This document shows positions 21,382 to 34,300 of a DNA stretch of 64,000 nucleotides, in pieces. Source of the DNA: Dichotomocladium elegans. Taxonomy: Eukaryota > Mucoromycota > Mucoromycetes > Mucorales > Lichtheimiaceae. Position 1 is the stretch's first letter. The number at the start of each line of letters is the position of its first letter. The notes below the pieces were generated by a model. That model was not told where the DNA came from and did no database searches. It saw only the letters and a list, made by a program, of their open reading frames with translations. A program made the translations under genes and the position numbers. Where the stretch lies: positions 372,001-436,000 of the forward strand of contig JAIXMN010000009.1 in the NCBI GenBank assembly GCA_025716815.1, written 5' to 3'.

Positions 21382-22039
21382 GGCTATTTATGTTTTAGGA
21401 TAATGAACTGATATGGGCAACCATCATAGCCCGAGTTAGGAGTGCCAAACGTATCTAATATCCAGGCCAGGCTTTACTCCGGCATCCGTTTGTAACTGAC
21501 TAACCCACCCAATGCATTATGTGCATTCTGCATTCTCTTCTCCGCCCCTCACCCATCGCTCTCGATTACTTCTCACAAACTAACCCACGCTTTATATCCA
21601 CCCATAAATATATATGACTTTTCTTTAGCCATTTCAAAAAAAAAAGAGAAAGGAACTGGGAATGCGGATAACCATTTACATATATTATCGCTTCCCAAAG
21701 GTATCAAAGTCGGAAATGTACATCTTTTCAGTATAGCAGATGGGCGCCGCAGTAAGAACGAGGTCCTGATAGCAATTTTAAGACATGTAAAACCAAGACA
21801 GTTTTTTTAGATTGCATTGTTGAGAACCCATTCGTCGGCCTAAAGCAACCACCGCTCACGAGATTTGAGGCACCAAAAGTAATCAAGAAGGGTGAAACCC
21901 TTGACGGGACATGCCAAATGGACATGACACACGCTGTCTTTTAGGAAAACTACATCTTCCACAGCAGCCAAGGAAAGAAAAAGAAGGGAAGCCAGGGGCA
22001 ACCAGAAGTAACAAGCAAGCTCAAACTGACTCAAGGCTA
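21382..22039. other. intergenic, probable transposon debris
   Basis: AT-rich, no supported gene. The later part (from about 21850) may belong to the degraded DDE transposase described next. Confidence 0.35.
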
Positions 22040-22330
22040 CGATGGACGAGTTAAATGTTATTCAGTAATGGATAATCCACCAATGCATAAGGCTGAGGAT
22101 AGCTCAGGTACTAAAATCAAAGTGAAATGCAATAAATTCTTGGCAAGCAGGACGTTGATGACATCGAGCTGTTTAAGCTATAAAATTTCGAGGGATTCGC
22201 CATCCATTCCTGTAGCTGTTTCATACATGCGAGAACAGGAGCCTTATTACGTACCATTTAAGCGGTACTTAATCTACCTGCTATACCAGCGACCGGACAG
22301 TCCAAACGTTATCTGCTGTAAAAGGCCCTA
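22040..22330 (+). pseudogene. probable DDE transposase relic
   Basis: The frame at 22059-22100 reads YSVMDNPPMHKAED, close to the VMDNAPIHKAED-type motif around the second Asp of IS630/Tc1-type transposases. The rest of the 87-codon ORF has drifted and the C-terminal PYSPELNP motif is absent. The call rests on one motif. Confidence 0.4.
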
Positions 22331-22344
22331 GCATTCGATGTTTC

Positions 22345-22600
22345 GCTGGATATTGAAATAGAAAACTATGTGGCGTGTATGCATACCAGAGGGTGTTCGC
22401 TGGCCAAGATTGTGTAGTGGGGCAGAGGATCTGGGGGCGACTTTTAACATGCATCATGTTCTTCGGGGGTCCTCGGGAACTGAACCAAAGCAATGAAGCG
22501 CGAGACCCCCGACGGGAAAAAGTCAGCAAGCGCGCCGAGTCGAGGCACCAGGCTTCTTTGGTAGCAAGCTCCTTTCCACTGGAAGCAACGGTTTTACAGA
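22345..22600 (+). pseudogene. decayed Fanzor 3' end (second copy)
   Basis: DNA similar to the end of the intact Fanzor (6390-6545) is recognisable. CAGAGGGTG is followed by a matching CAACCAAGGTTATGG-like stretch (GGCCAAGATTGTGTAGTGG here), then GGATCTGG and the shared AACATGCATCAT. The RuvC-III WNRD codons are destroyed and a stop is present. Upstream, CGATGTTTCGCTGGAT matches TGATGTTTCAATAGAT in the interrupting segment of copy 1. A hairpin TTTCC-ACT-GGAAG (22573-22585) sits where copy 1 has its last hairpin. No RuvC-I or N-terminal part was found upstream. Confidence 0.65.
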
Positions 22601-22895
22601 GATAATAAAGTATGCCAAAGAGAGTCTGCAGTCAATTATGGCCTTCATTCATGCACTTTTGTTGCGGCTATACATATTCTCAAGCCCAGACCTGCTTACG
22701 CGCATCCTGTCTCTCTCTTTTTGCTGCATCCTGGTACAAGCGTGCACTTTTTTGGTTTTATCAGAACACGGGAAGAAATTGCGGTACAAAACCGCATTGA
22801 CTCAAGTTAACGGTCCCTTCAAAATCAGGAACCAATCCAAAGAAAACTCAGCACTGCACCTGCTGACGCGCCACCTTTATTACTCGCACTTCGCT

Positions 22896-23488
22896 ATGAT
22901 TTACTCTCTCTACATCATCAACAAGGCAGGCGGTCTGGTCTACCAAAAAGATTTTACGAACAATCTCGAAAAGCTCTCCAGCAATGAGTACCTAGTATTA
23001 GCTGGCACATTCCACGGGTAAAAAGAAAGAAAGAGGGAACTCGAAATCACGCAGGTTAAAACCAACCTTACGCGATCGGTCGTTGCCGACTTTACTCCAA
23101 TCTTCCTCTACATACAATGAAGCGTCCACGCTATTGCAAGCCAGATTTCTCCTGTACATAATTCCTCGGGCATTGAGATGCTTGAGGCAGGCAACTTTCG
23201 ATTGTACTGTTTCCAGACTCTGACAGGTTTGACGAAAGACTACACCCCGCAGACAGCACTTGCGATTTTGCTAAGCACTATCACCCTTTCCCCGTCTTGG
23301 TAGATACCAAGTTCCTTATGTTGACCTCGCCGCAACAGACAAACATTGATCCTTACATGAAGAAGATTTACGATATTTACAGCGACTTTGTGATGAAGAA
23401 CCCGTTCCATACACCCGAAATGCCCATTCGCTCAGATCAGTTTGACCAGACCCTTTTGAAATTCATCAAGACCGTGAATGGCCCATAA
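22896..23488 (+). CDS. TRS23: TRAPP complex subunit Trs23/TRAPPC4
   Basis: Three exons: 22896-23017, 23123-23226, 23304-23488; 136 aa. It starts [20 protein letters not shown], the usual longin-type opening of Trs23/TRAPPC4 (INKAGGLIYQ). The middle has [10 protein letters not shown] and [20 protein letters not shown]. The end reads [20 protein letters not shown] then [15 protein letters not shown], almost as in animal TRAPPC4. TRAPP is the GEF for Ypt1/Rab1 in ER-Golgi and autophagic traffic, and Trs23 contacts the GTPase. Human TRAPPC4 is about 219 aa with an inserted PDZ-like segment. This copy lacks that insert, as I recall for short fungal forms. It is convergent with mL43. Confidence 0.92.
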
Positions 23489-23629
23489 AATGATAGGGTC
23501 TTTCTTTTAATATTCATATATACTTTGTACACAGCAGAAGGAAGAGGGAGAGGGCATGTGAGAGAGAGAAAGAGAGAAGAAAGCAAGAGAACAAAGGGGG
23601 AAAGGGCCGTTGTCGCGTCCATACATTTT

Positions 23630-24260
23630 CTAAATAGTGTGAGGATTCGTATGGAAGGGTGACCAGATACCACGGACACTCTCGGTGGTAGAGATAACGG
23701 GCTTCTTGGTCAGATTCTTCAGTTTCGCGCCACTAGCATCACGCAACAGCTCCACCTTTTTGCCGATTTCGTTGGGTGTAAGATTGCGCGTGCAAATAAC
23801 CTTATCACGGCCATTCACTATCGCAGAGTTCAGAGTATTAATGAATATGTCGTTAGGCTCCGAGCGCAAGCTCGAGCACGAAAACGCGCGCGGTCTCCGG
23901 TATGAGACTTCCGCGGATTATGTTATGAGGCCGAGAAGAAAAAAAAAAGGTAATGCTTACAATAATACCCGCGAACGACAGGATGATGGTGAGGTCTCGG
24001 CTCGACAATGATTTCAATTTGTGGATGTTCACGAGCAAATGAAGCAAGATCTTTTTTGATGTAATCGCTAGAGAGAGGGGGAGGGAAGAAAAATCAGACT
24101 GCTGCAGATCGATAGCATAGAACTGACTGTTTGTTTACATCATGCCCTTGTTGGAACCCCATCGTTCGCAGTAATTGAATACGAGCTTCTTGCATTGAAG
24201 AACAAAGGCACCGGTGCCATTGTTAGTACGTGGAATCGCTTTGCTCGCAATCGAGGCCAT
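23630..24260 (-). CDS. MRPL51: mitochondrial large-subunit ribosomal protein mL43 (yeast Mrpl51)
   Basis: Three exons: 24260-24139, 24067-23961, 23817-23630; 138 aa. It reads GTGAFVLQCKKLVFNYCERW, then IDYIKKDLASFAREHPQIEI, HHHPVVRGYYLNGRDKVICT, and ends with STTESVRGIWSPFHTN. The ARxNPxIEI and P-H-P-x-x-xGxYxNGR pattern is the L51/S25/CI-B8 thioredoxin-like domain of mL43, and the RGIWSPFH ending is typical of the fungal protein. The length matches the family. It acts in the mitochondrial ribosome large subunit. The basic N-terminus may serve as targeting signal. Intron 2 is 143 bp, longer than neighbouring introns. Confidence 0.93.
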
Positions 24261-24457
24261 TGATTGTTTACAAGTCCGGACAAGTCCAAAGCTGCCTGCT
24301 GAAGGGTAAAAAAAAATAACTCAGTGAAAAAATGCGTGCGGAAGATGAATTAAGGCTGGCCACACTCGCCAGCCAAAAAAAAAAAGTTTCTCCCTTTTGA
24401 TCATTTTATAATACAGTATACCATTCTCGATCTCGAACAGATCGATCCAGGATAACA

Positions 24458-27326
24458 ATGTAAAGAGACGCAACTGTGAAATGATCCCGATCTATATTCT
24501 GACAATGACTTATGCAGGTCACGCTTGATCGTAAAAAACCTTCCCAAGTTTTTATCTGAAGAAGATCTTCGGAGCCACTTTGCTGCCAAAGGTCAAGTTA
24601 CCGATTGCAAGCTCATGAAGACACGGTATGTATCATATCATGGACTCTAGCTAATTTTCTTTTGGCTAAAGAATGGTTTGGAAATAGCGAAGGCATCTCT
24701 CGACGTTTTGCTTTTATTGGTTACCGAACTGAAGCAGAAGCCCAGGAAGCGTGCAACTACTTTAACAATACCTTTATTACAACCTCTCGCATTACTGTCG
24801 AGAAAGCTATTCCGGTAAAGTAAAAATGGCAAAGCTATATCTTTCCATTGAAACAAGAAGTGGCTCATGCGTATATGTAAAGTATCGTTCCGAAGCACTT
24901 CCACGTGCCTGGAGTAAGCACTCAGAAGGGTCTTCTGCATATGCTCGTGCGCACGGGAATTCAAATAAAAATGGATTTGAGGTCGAAGAGACGGATGCAT
25001 ATCGTCAACAACAGCATCAACAAAAGCTGAGCGAGCAGGACAGCAAGCTAAAGGCAGCTGAAAACGACCCCAAGTTTCAGGAATTCATGGATGTCATGTC
25101 AGGACGGTCAAAGGGGAAAACATGGGCTAACGATGATACAGCTGTCCTCAAGGCTAGCTCCGGTGGAGATACGACCATGCCTGTGAGCAAAATCAAGGTG
25201 GATTCTGATGATGAGTTATATGAAGACCTGCCATCGAAGAAACCCGTGGCTGATGACGACGAAGACGAAGAGATGGAAGATGAAGAAAACGAAGAGCGCG
25301 AACCAAAGAATGAGACCGTTGCTACATCATCCAGCAGTCATGGTCGTCCAACAAGTGCGAAGCATAATGGTGACGAACTGGAACCTATGGATGTCGATCG
25401 CATGCATCCTGAGGAGAGGAAAGAGGAGGAGGAGAGGAGTCAAGGCAATATTGTTGCACAGATTGAAGATACTGGCCGCTTGTTTGTCCGCAACCTCACG
25501 TATACTTGCACAGAGGATGATCTGAAGGAGCTTTTCGCCCAATACGGTCCCTTGTCCGAGGTCAATCTTCCGGTTTCCAAAGACACGAAACGGCCCAAGG
25601 GCTACGCTTATATCGGCTACATGATTCCTGAGCATGCAGTCAAGGCATACCAAGAGCAAGACATGAAGTTTTTTCAGGGACGTCTCATGCACATTTTGCC
25701 TGCCAAAGAAAAACCGCAGGCACCTGATGAAGAAATCCTCGGTCCGAATGGTACCAAGCTTAGCAAGGTGAAAAAGGAGAAAGAAATTAAGCGCAAAAAT
25801 CTTGCTGGCAGTGACTTTAATTGGAGTACTCTTTATATGAGCGTAAGTTAACGGAACAAGGGTAACCATGGTAATGACTCCAATCTTCTTTTTCTAGAGC
25901 GATGCGGTCACCGCAGCGATCGCGGACCGTCTTGGTCTTAGCAAGGGCGAGGTTTTGGATCCAAACTCGAGCAACATGGCCGTGCGCTTGGCATTGGCTG
26001 AAACCAACATTGTAAACGAGACAAAGGAATTCTTTGCCAAACACGGTATCCAAGTGGACTCCTTTGGCAAAAAGGAACGAAGTGACACTGTCATCCTCGT
26101 CAAGAATACCCCTTACGGAACCTCAGAAGACGATCTTCGGGAACTATTTGGCAAGTATGGTGACCTTGGTCGGGTATGTATAGACTTTGGGAAGGGTGAA
26201 TTCTCTCGATATAAACATGTGATTTGCATTAGGTGCTCGTACCACCAGCCCAGACAATGGGTGTTGTCGAGTTCCTCGAACCAAGCGAGGCACGTGCCGC
26301 GTTTAAGGGCCTCGCCTATCGCCGATACAAGGATACTTTGATCTACCTCGAGAAAGCACCTGCTGGCTTATTCAAAGGTCAAATAGATGCGGCTGCCGCT
26401 ACGCTTTCTTCTGACGGTACCGCCGTGAAAAATAGCGACGAGAAAGAAAAGTCTAAGGGTGGCAAGAAAATCATGAGTGCTGCTGATTTGCTCATGGACA
26501 GTGCACCAGCAGCAGATGATGACGATGTAGCAACACTTTTCGTCAAAAACCTCAATTTTAACACGACAGCGGAAAGCCTCAGAAAGGTGTTCTCCGGGCT
26601 TGAAGGCTACCGATCGTCGCGCATCAACGTAAAGAATGATTTCGCCAATCCGGGAAAGCTTCTGAGCATGGGATATGGTTTTGTTGAATTTGACAACAAG
26701 GATCATGCAACCAAGGCAATGAATGCCATGCAGGTAAATTAATCTACGTAAGATCTTTACTTCGTGGTTTTCGTATTTCTAACAGTTTTCTGTTTATGTA
26801 GGGTTATAATCTAGATGATCATGCTCTGCAGATCAAGTTCTCGCGCACGAACAGCTCCAGCGTCGGTGGTACCGGGAAAACAAAGAAGGCGGAATCGACC
26901 AAGTTGGTCGTGCACAACGTGCCTTTTGAAGCAACGGAGAAGGAATTGCGGGAGCTTTTCAGGTAAGGACCACGCGGTTCTTTGCATAGCAAGTGTGGAT
27001 ATTAACCATCTATATTCTTTTTGAAATTCAGCGCGTATGGACAGCTCAAATCGTTGCGCGCTCCCAAAAAGTTTAATGGTGGCCATCGCGGTTTTGCTTT
27101 CCTAGAGTTCACTACCAAGCAAGAAGCCAAGAATGTGTTCGAGAGTATGGGCAATATTCATTTGTACGGACGTCACTTGGTGCTTGATTGGGCCAAGGAC
27201 GATGAGGGTGTGGATGCCCTGAGAGAGAAGACCAGTCGGAACTACTCGAAAGAAGAACGCTTAGGAGGACGGCTCACGAACAAGAAGCGGAAGGTGGACC
27301 ATGAAGACGAGGGGATGCTCGAATAA
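24458..27326 (+). CDS. MRD1: Mrd1/RBM19, multi-RRM pre-rRNA processing factor
   Basis: Eight exons: 24458-24459, 24518-24625, 24688-24814, 24883-25842, 25898-26173, 26233-26733, 26802-26962, 27032-27326; 809 aa. No in-frame ATG precedes [17 protein letters not shown], but AT|GTAAAG...GCAG|G at 24458-24518 builds the start codon across an intron. Five RRMs are visible: about residues 2-78; 277-352 ([20 protein letters not shown]); 460-530 ([20 protein letters not shown]); 590-680 ([19 protein letters not shown]); 690-770 ([19 protein letters not shown]). An acidic linker lies between RRM1 and RRM2. Five RRMs match yeast Mrd1, while RBM19 of animals has six. Mrd1 joins the 90S pre-ribosome and is needed for the 18S rRNA cleavages in the nucleolus. 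Confidence 0.93.
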
Positions 27327-28307
27327 CGAACTGGCCCCCAGAAAGCAGCGCACCCTTCTTCCTCCTCCTCCTCCTCCTCTTTCCACACGTTTTCAAAAAA
27401 TGTTTTTCTCACGCAGCCATACACTTATCACCTGTCTGCTGCGAATCTGACTCGTTAGTTGGCGGCGGAGGTGGTGATCTTGTAAATAACTACTAAAAAG
27501 CATGCCTTATTTTCCGTATTTTAGCATCCGAGTAAAAATGTAATGTTAATCTGACGCTGTCTGTGTTCCATTTTTGTATGATGTACCTATCCTTCAATGC
27601 ATACATATATCATTTTCCCAAAATCAAAGTCGCACCCCTGCCAGGTCTGAAGTCGCAGGATCACTACGGATCAGGGCGCGGCTGCATTAGATCACATATG
27701 AGAGTAGGCCCCCATTCAACCTTATCGACCGGCTCTCTTTACCTTTGTCCCTGGGCTGCCTGCCGTGCTGAAAGTATATTTGGTTAACAGCCTGGGCGCT
27801 CCGAAAAATATCTGACTGTGGGGAAGGGAGGTTGTTTCCCTTGCAGGTTGGACAACATGTCTTTTTTAAGGATGCGTTTGGAGATTTTCTGTTTTCATTG
27901 CCCGAAAACCTTGGTGTTGCCAAGTGAAAGATGTCTTCATTTTCCGACACATCTCTCTCTATAATTTAGTCCTCTCTTTCTCTTTCTCTTCTTCTTTTTC
28001 TCTCTGCGTCCACCTTCCCACTTTTTTATTTCCATTTGCTTCCTTCTGCTCGGCCCTTGCAAAGGTGTGCATGCACCACTGATATAGAATAATACAAGGA
28101 AAAACAGCGCAACGAAGCGATAATACGAGGAAGCAAGAAAGAACACCCACCGTTTTAGCATTCTTCCCCTTTTGTCCCCGTAGTAGTACCTTGTTCGCCC
28201 CGGGCGTTTGCTAATTGTGTTGCGGGTATCACTGCTTTGTCATTTCACGATCGTCCTTCCAAAGCCTTCAACTACAACCATCCACTGATCATCCAGCCTT
28301 TGCAGCA
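27327..28307. other. intergenic with transposon fragment; neurofibromin promoter
   Basis: Holds a (CTC)n-rich patch near 27357-27380, the short repeat copy at 27611-27664 and a long pyrimidine-rich tract (27950-28010) before the neurofibromin gene. The 87-codon minus ORF at 27687-27950 (with a CPTC motif) is unsupported. Confidence 0.45.
27611..27664 (+). repeat. 54-bp fragment of the transposase repeat family
   Basis: CAAAATCAAAGTCGCACCC then CTGCCAG and TGAAGTCGCAGGATC match 3053-3113 of transposase copy 1 almost base for base. The similarity stops abruptly after GGATC. This fixes the likely 5' limit of the repeat family and marks an old insertion or excision scar. Confidence 0.75.
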
Positions 28308-31300
28308 ATGCGCTCCAACACCAAACTCATTCTTAGCTTGATAAATCGGGTTGCTGTGCGAGTAAGTGCTCTTCCTTGAACTATCCTCGGGAAATGCTTC
28401 GCTTTTTTCGCAGTGCTTACACATTCACTCCCTTTCATTAGTTACCGATCAACAGCGGGAGAAAGATTGAGAGCCTCGAACAGGACCCCATTGTACAGCA
28501 AACAGGTACGACAACACACCGGCTCTCTGCTTTCCTATATACAAAAAAAACGCCTGTGCGTGCGTAGGACAAGCAAACGTATAATCTGACTATCCACTTT
28601 GTCGTTCTTTCTTCCTCTCTGTACAGTGGCCGCCATCATCGAACTTTCCCAATATAAGCTATCTACCATAGCAAATGCACTCGGCACAGTACTTGAAAAC
28701 GTTTCCAAGGTAAGATGACAGGACTAGGGTTAAAAGAAGGCAGATACGTCGTTGACCACCAATTGCTCCAATAACCTCCTTGTGCATGTCCTCGCCCATC
28801 TCCTTTTTTTTTCCTGCACAGAATTATCAATCGCCCACGCCTGCGATCGATCAGCACGTACCTTTAGACGTTCTTCAATCACAGCTCTTTGTTCTCCGAC
28901 TACTCTCGGCATGCATGCAGCACCAGTGGAAGATGTATCGCAGCGGCTCAAAACAGCAGCAGCAACCGGATTTGAGCAATAGTGTCGAGGCACTTGTCGC
29001 TGCTAATGCCACGGGTGCCATTGCAACATCCATTTCGACGGAGACAGAGTTCTTACAGGCACCAGTCACGGTCGGTTATATGCGTTCACAAGATAGTACA
29101 GCCCCCATTGATTCAGTAACAGACGGCGATGAGACACGCCGGAGCAGCTTTGCAACAACTTCACCAGAAAACAATCATAGTAACAGCTATAATCGCCAGC
29201 AGCAAAATATACAAGCGCGACGCGACCTTGCCGACCCTCCTCCGCTCGATGAAGCACTCGTCACCTTCATCCTTGCTCTCATCGGGCGCTTCTTGACCCA
29301 AGCACATATTTTAGAAGAAACTCTGGACCAGCAGTCCTCTACTCCTTCCGAATACCCTCTTGATATGCTCGCCAACAATTTCAATCTAGACCCTAAAATC
29401 GTGTCACTGACAATGGACATCTATAAGACAGCCGGTCGCGTCCTTTATTACGTTAGTGCCAGCAACTGGTCAACATATTACACAAAGATCAAGAACGCAG
29501 TGCATGTCCTTGGTGCGATGGGTGAAGGTGTCGAAGTGAATCCGCCAGAGATACGACTCTTAGAGTGCAGTTGTTTGACCCGTCAGCGTGTGCACACGGT
29601 TTTGGCAGGTACTCCCATCCCTTCTCAGAACGGCTGGCTGATTTGAAAAAGAATCCTCACCTCATCTTCGTATTTAGAGCTCAGTCCGTATTTTTTGCAC
29701 ATGAAGCGCCAGGGTAAACTTCTGTTTTCGAAGATGATGCGGCGCGCCATTTGGCGTTGGATCGAAGCTTATCCGAGCCAATTCGCCGAAGTTTGCACAA
29801 GTGACAATCGTCTGCTGAGCGGATCCGAAATTCTATTTGATATGTGCAGCTCCAACGCGGATAACCCAAGGAAAAAGGCGATTCTTTGGCCCTTGCAGAC
29901 CATTTTACTTGCTCTTTCACAGGATCTACTACTGCAAGCTTTTCTCGACAACCCAACATCGCAAAACAGAAGGGTATTATGAAATGTCAAACTTTAATCG
30001 CCTGATTAACTTAAGCTCGTTTTAATTAGACAAGTTTTCTCAGCATACTCCGCAAATCACTACGCACTTCAAAGACAGCTGATATTGCTGCCGTATGTTA
30101 TGTCGATCTGTGCAAAGCCGCAACTTATGTCCCGCCTACTGATGATTGCGTGCTACGACATATCGCTGCGGATATTGAGGATGAACTCCAGGAAAAGGTT
30201 TGGGACTTCTCGCGGAATCTTTCCGGTGACATGTCCAACGCCACTGCGCTCGGATATGTAATCAACCAACAAGCTTTAGCAACCGACTATTTGCTTGCAC
30301 GCATCCGATTGGATCCAGACAATACACTTTCCCACCTCGTACCACAATGCCTCGAGGAAAATGCGCCGATTGTCTTCAAGCAGGCTTTTGTTAAATCATG
30401 TCTTGAACTGGCGCGTGAGGAGCAGCGCCTGCCATGGAACCCGTCTATCACGTCCATGTACAAGTTCATATGCACTCCGCTACGTAAGCTATTCTTGCAG
30501 ACCATGAACATCGAGTTAGCGTCCAAAGATACGACCTCATCTGCGCTACCACCCTCACTTTCTGGTGCCATGCGCAAACCACCTTTGGGTAACAGTGGTG
30601 GATTTAACCGCAAAGACACCGCAGCTCTTTACCGGGGCGAACTTCTTCAGGACCTGTTGCGTTTGTTTCGTGTGGATCCCATGTTGGCTCTTCTTGGGAA
30701 TGACACTGATTCGGTTGAAGATAATGCGGCGATAATGGCAGGCATGGCAAGTTTGTTCCAGAACCCTGATCAGACTACAAGGCTGTTGGCAGGCGAGTGT
30801 TTGGCAAAGCTCCATCAGCCTAACAATGTCGTCTACTGGGGATCAGAGCAGCGGATCATGATCAATTTCTGGCGTATATCTTCCAAGGTGGTGTTCATCC
30901 TTGCAAAGCAAATCCTTGATAACAAACAAGGTGAAGAAGGAATTAAAGCACTCTTGCATCTTTTGATGAAGCTTTTTGAGACACGAAACTCCTTTCTGGG
31001 CAGCAATCAGGTAACGAACAGCCATCGAGCGAGCGAGAAGACAAAATATTTCTAATCCTGTCCTACAGGACAGGGCGTCTGAAGGAGCAGATGCCAGGGA
31101 GCGTCTTCAAGCATCTGTTGCTTTAGAAATTGCGCTGCTCGTCACACTATGCTCGGCTAATCCGGACGTGTGCTCGGACGCAATCAAGTGTCTAGGATTC
31201 TTGTGTGACGAGGCTCGTTTAGTGGACGAGGAAGAAGATCCACAGCAAAGTCAAATTACTCTCATTTGCAATCTGCCAGTTTACACTGACCTTGCTGCTG

Positions 31301-34300
31301 AGGACTCGGTATTTCTTGGACGTAAAGCTCAGCAGAAGCGAATTCGCAAGTACATGAGACTTATTACTCGACACACCCCTGGAAACTTGGCCGCATGGGA
31401 AGAGGTTTGGAAACGGTGGAAGGCATTGACCCAGATGGTCAGTCGCCCTGTGAGTGAGGAGATGCTGTCGGAAGATAATGCGGTGGAAACTTCTCCCGTA
31501 CCCGCGAATAACAAGAAAATCGTCAAGGGTCGAGCAACCATGCCTACAGCTAGCGCCCCTCCTGCCAAATCACCGGTAACTATTCCCGCTCGAATCGAGC
31601 TTGACGATGAAAAGCAGACTCTGTGGCAAAATTACACAGGCTTCTTAGCTGCCCTTGGTGGTTGCTGTCTTACCCCCAACCTACCCGAGAGTAAGTCCGG
31701 CGTAGATTCCCGTCGGATTTCTGCGCCAACTGAGCCTGCTGCTCTGGTCGAGGCCTTCATCAGCGAGATGACTGCATTGCTTGTTTCTGAGAATGTCTTT
31801 ATCCGCGAAGGTGTCAAAGAGATTCTCGGCAGCGACTCGTCACTGACTCTATATACCCTGCTGTTCCGACATCTTGAGCGTCACATGACCCGATGCTTTG
31901 ATCCTGCTGGTGAAGCCGTTTGTACTGCACGCTCGACGCTCTTTGTGGAACAGGCCGTACTCGTTCTTAAGCTAATTCTTGATCGGCTGGTGGATCCAAG
32001 CGATTGTCTTTTGAGTATTGATTTCAGTACACTGATCGAGCAGTTTGCGCGCTACCTGAACAAACTGCCGAATAGTTTTAACTCGTTGCGGATCAAAATC
32101 AAGATGTGCCATCTCGTCGAGACCCTTATGCTGAAAAAGGAGCAGATTGTGGTCCGCGATGAGATGCGTTTGCGAAATAAACTTCTTGAGCTTATTGTCG
32201 AATGGACGAGCGACTTTGCATTGGTAAGAAACGGATAGGTGATAGGTCGAACGAAGGATCTCACAGAATTTTGTCTTTTACTCAGCAAAAACCAGATCAC
32301 AAAACCGGCTATCAATTGCAACAGGATGTGGCCCAGAATGAGAAACTCCATAAGGACCTGGACCAAGCTTGCATGAAGGCCATTGTTGCTTTGCTGAAGC
32401 AATTGCCGCTGCAGGTTACTGAGCCTGTACGCGAAGCTGACACAAACCAGATTAAGGGGAGACTGTTCTACAAATACTTCACCTTCTTCCTGAAGCTACT
32501 GAACCGATGCCGTTTAAGCGAGGTGAGAAAAGTTTTGATGGGAATCTTTTTCCTTGAGGTATCAAGAGCTAAATAATACTGATTTGATGCATTTAGATGG
32601 AATTGAGCAGCGCGGCAGTGGTGAAGAATAACAAGGAGGTTTTGACTCCAGCGAAGGCGACAGAAAATTACCAGGATTTCGCGCCCCTCAAAGATCTAAC
32701 TATCTGGGCCATGTCAAACTTGCTAAGTGCGAACGTGGATGCCGGTCTTAAATACTCGCTTGCCATGGGCTACCACGAGGATTTACGTACTCGAAACGCG
32801 TTCATGCAGGTGCTGACCAATATTTTGAATCAAGGCACAGAGTTTGAGACGCTTGCAGAGAGCGTGATGACGGATCGCTACGAAAAATTGATTGATGTAT
32901 GTGAATTTAGTGCAATTATCTAATCCTATAGACTTACGATTATTTCCTGTTCAGATGCTTGTGGAGGCTGATATGGAGGTTGCTATGGCGTTGTGCGACG
33001 TTTGCCCGTCAACTGATGCTGGAGGCGTTGCAGAAACTATGCTCACTGCGTTCGAGTCTCGTGAAAAAGTATTTCCACTGTTAAAGGCCGCCATCCGAAA
33101 GGAGATTGAGTCTACCGAGCAAGAAGCCACCCTCTTCCGCAGTACTACCATGTCAACTCGCCTACTGTCGGTATTTGCTAAACAGGTATGTGGTGATTTC
33201 GTACGTGTCACCTTGGAACCTGCCATGGAAGCCATCAACGCGCTGCCGGACGATCAAACAACATGGGAGCTAGATCCGCAGAAGCTCGGGCCGAATGATA
33301 ACTTGATGCGAAACAAGGAAAATGTGATCCGCGCCACCGAAATTTTGCTTAATGCCATTTGCTCCTCGGCTGCGAAAGCACCACCGTAAGTACTATAGCG
33401 GTGGCCCATTGACTCAAACGTACGCTGTTATTCACATGGTCCACTCCCGACTTCCATGATAGGGCTTTTCGCATGGAGCTCTCACTCATTGCTGAAGCTG
33501 TTTACAAGCGTTTTTCGGAGGCCAAATACACTGCTGTTGGCGGCTTTGTGTTCTTGCGTCTCTTTGGCCCCGCCATTGTCACTCCGGATATCGCTGGATT
33601 TTCAAAACTGGCCACACCACGCAATAAGAATGTGCGCAAACTACAGCTTCAGGCAACACGTGTGATCCAAAATCTGGCAAACAATGTGTTTTTCGGCTCC
33701 AAGGAGACGCACATGATCGTTCTTAACGATTTTGTCACTGATAATATCTACAAAGTGACCAGTTTCTTGCGCGAAATTTCGACTATCCAGGCAGATCAAA
33801 ATCAGGCAGAAAAACTGTTATTGAATGCTGTGCGTATGGATCAAAAGGGATACAACCGGCTTCACCGGTATTTGTTTGAGAACCTCGAGCGCATGAGCCG
33901 CGAACTGGCTAGCCGCAAAGTCAAGGGTGGTTCTGCCGATACCCAGTCCTTGCTCGAGTGGAAGAAAACGTTGGATAGGCTATCGACTTTGATCGCTCAG
34001 TTAGGTCGACCTAATGATATCGCCCAGAACGATGTATCGCTTTCTCGTAACTACGCAGTCGCCAACAGCAACCATCATTACAGCGAATTTATCCGTCGCA
34101 ATAGCCATCGTGACGTATCTCCCATCAGCTCAAAAAGTATCTTTTATCAAGCAGGTACATCGCGCTCTGGACGTCCTGTCTTTTACCTTGTCTATCGCAA
34201 CATCGACGTGGAGAATTTTGACTTCGAATTACTCGTGTACTACATGCTCCGGGTAAGCAAGAGGGTGGGAGGACAAACGTAGCCGCAAAGGAATAAGTCT

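Noticed and set aside
21371..21429. Extra final exon of the RBR gene after GTACACCC...TTTTAG
   Set aside because: It would need an intron of about 29 bp, below the size of every other intron here; the stop at 21379-21381 was kept.
22612..22895. Upstream ORF extension of TRS23 (from 22638) with hydrophobic start
   Set aside because: Trs23 proteins begin at [13 protein letters not shown]; the upstream part looks like promoter DNA read through by chance.
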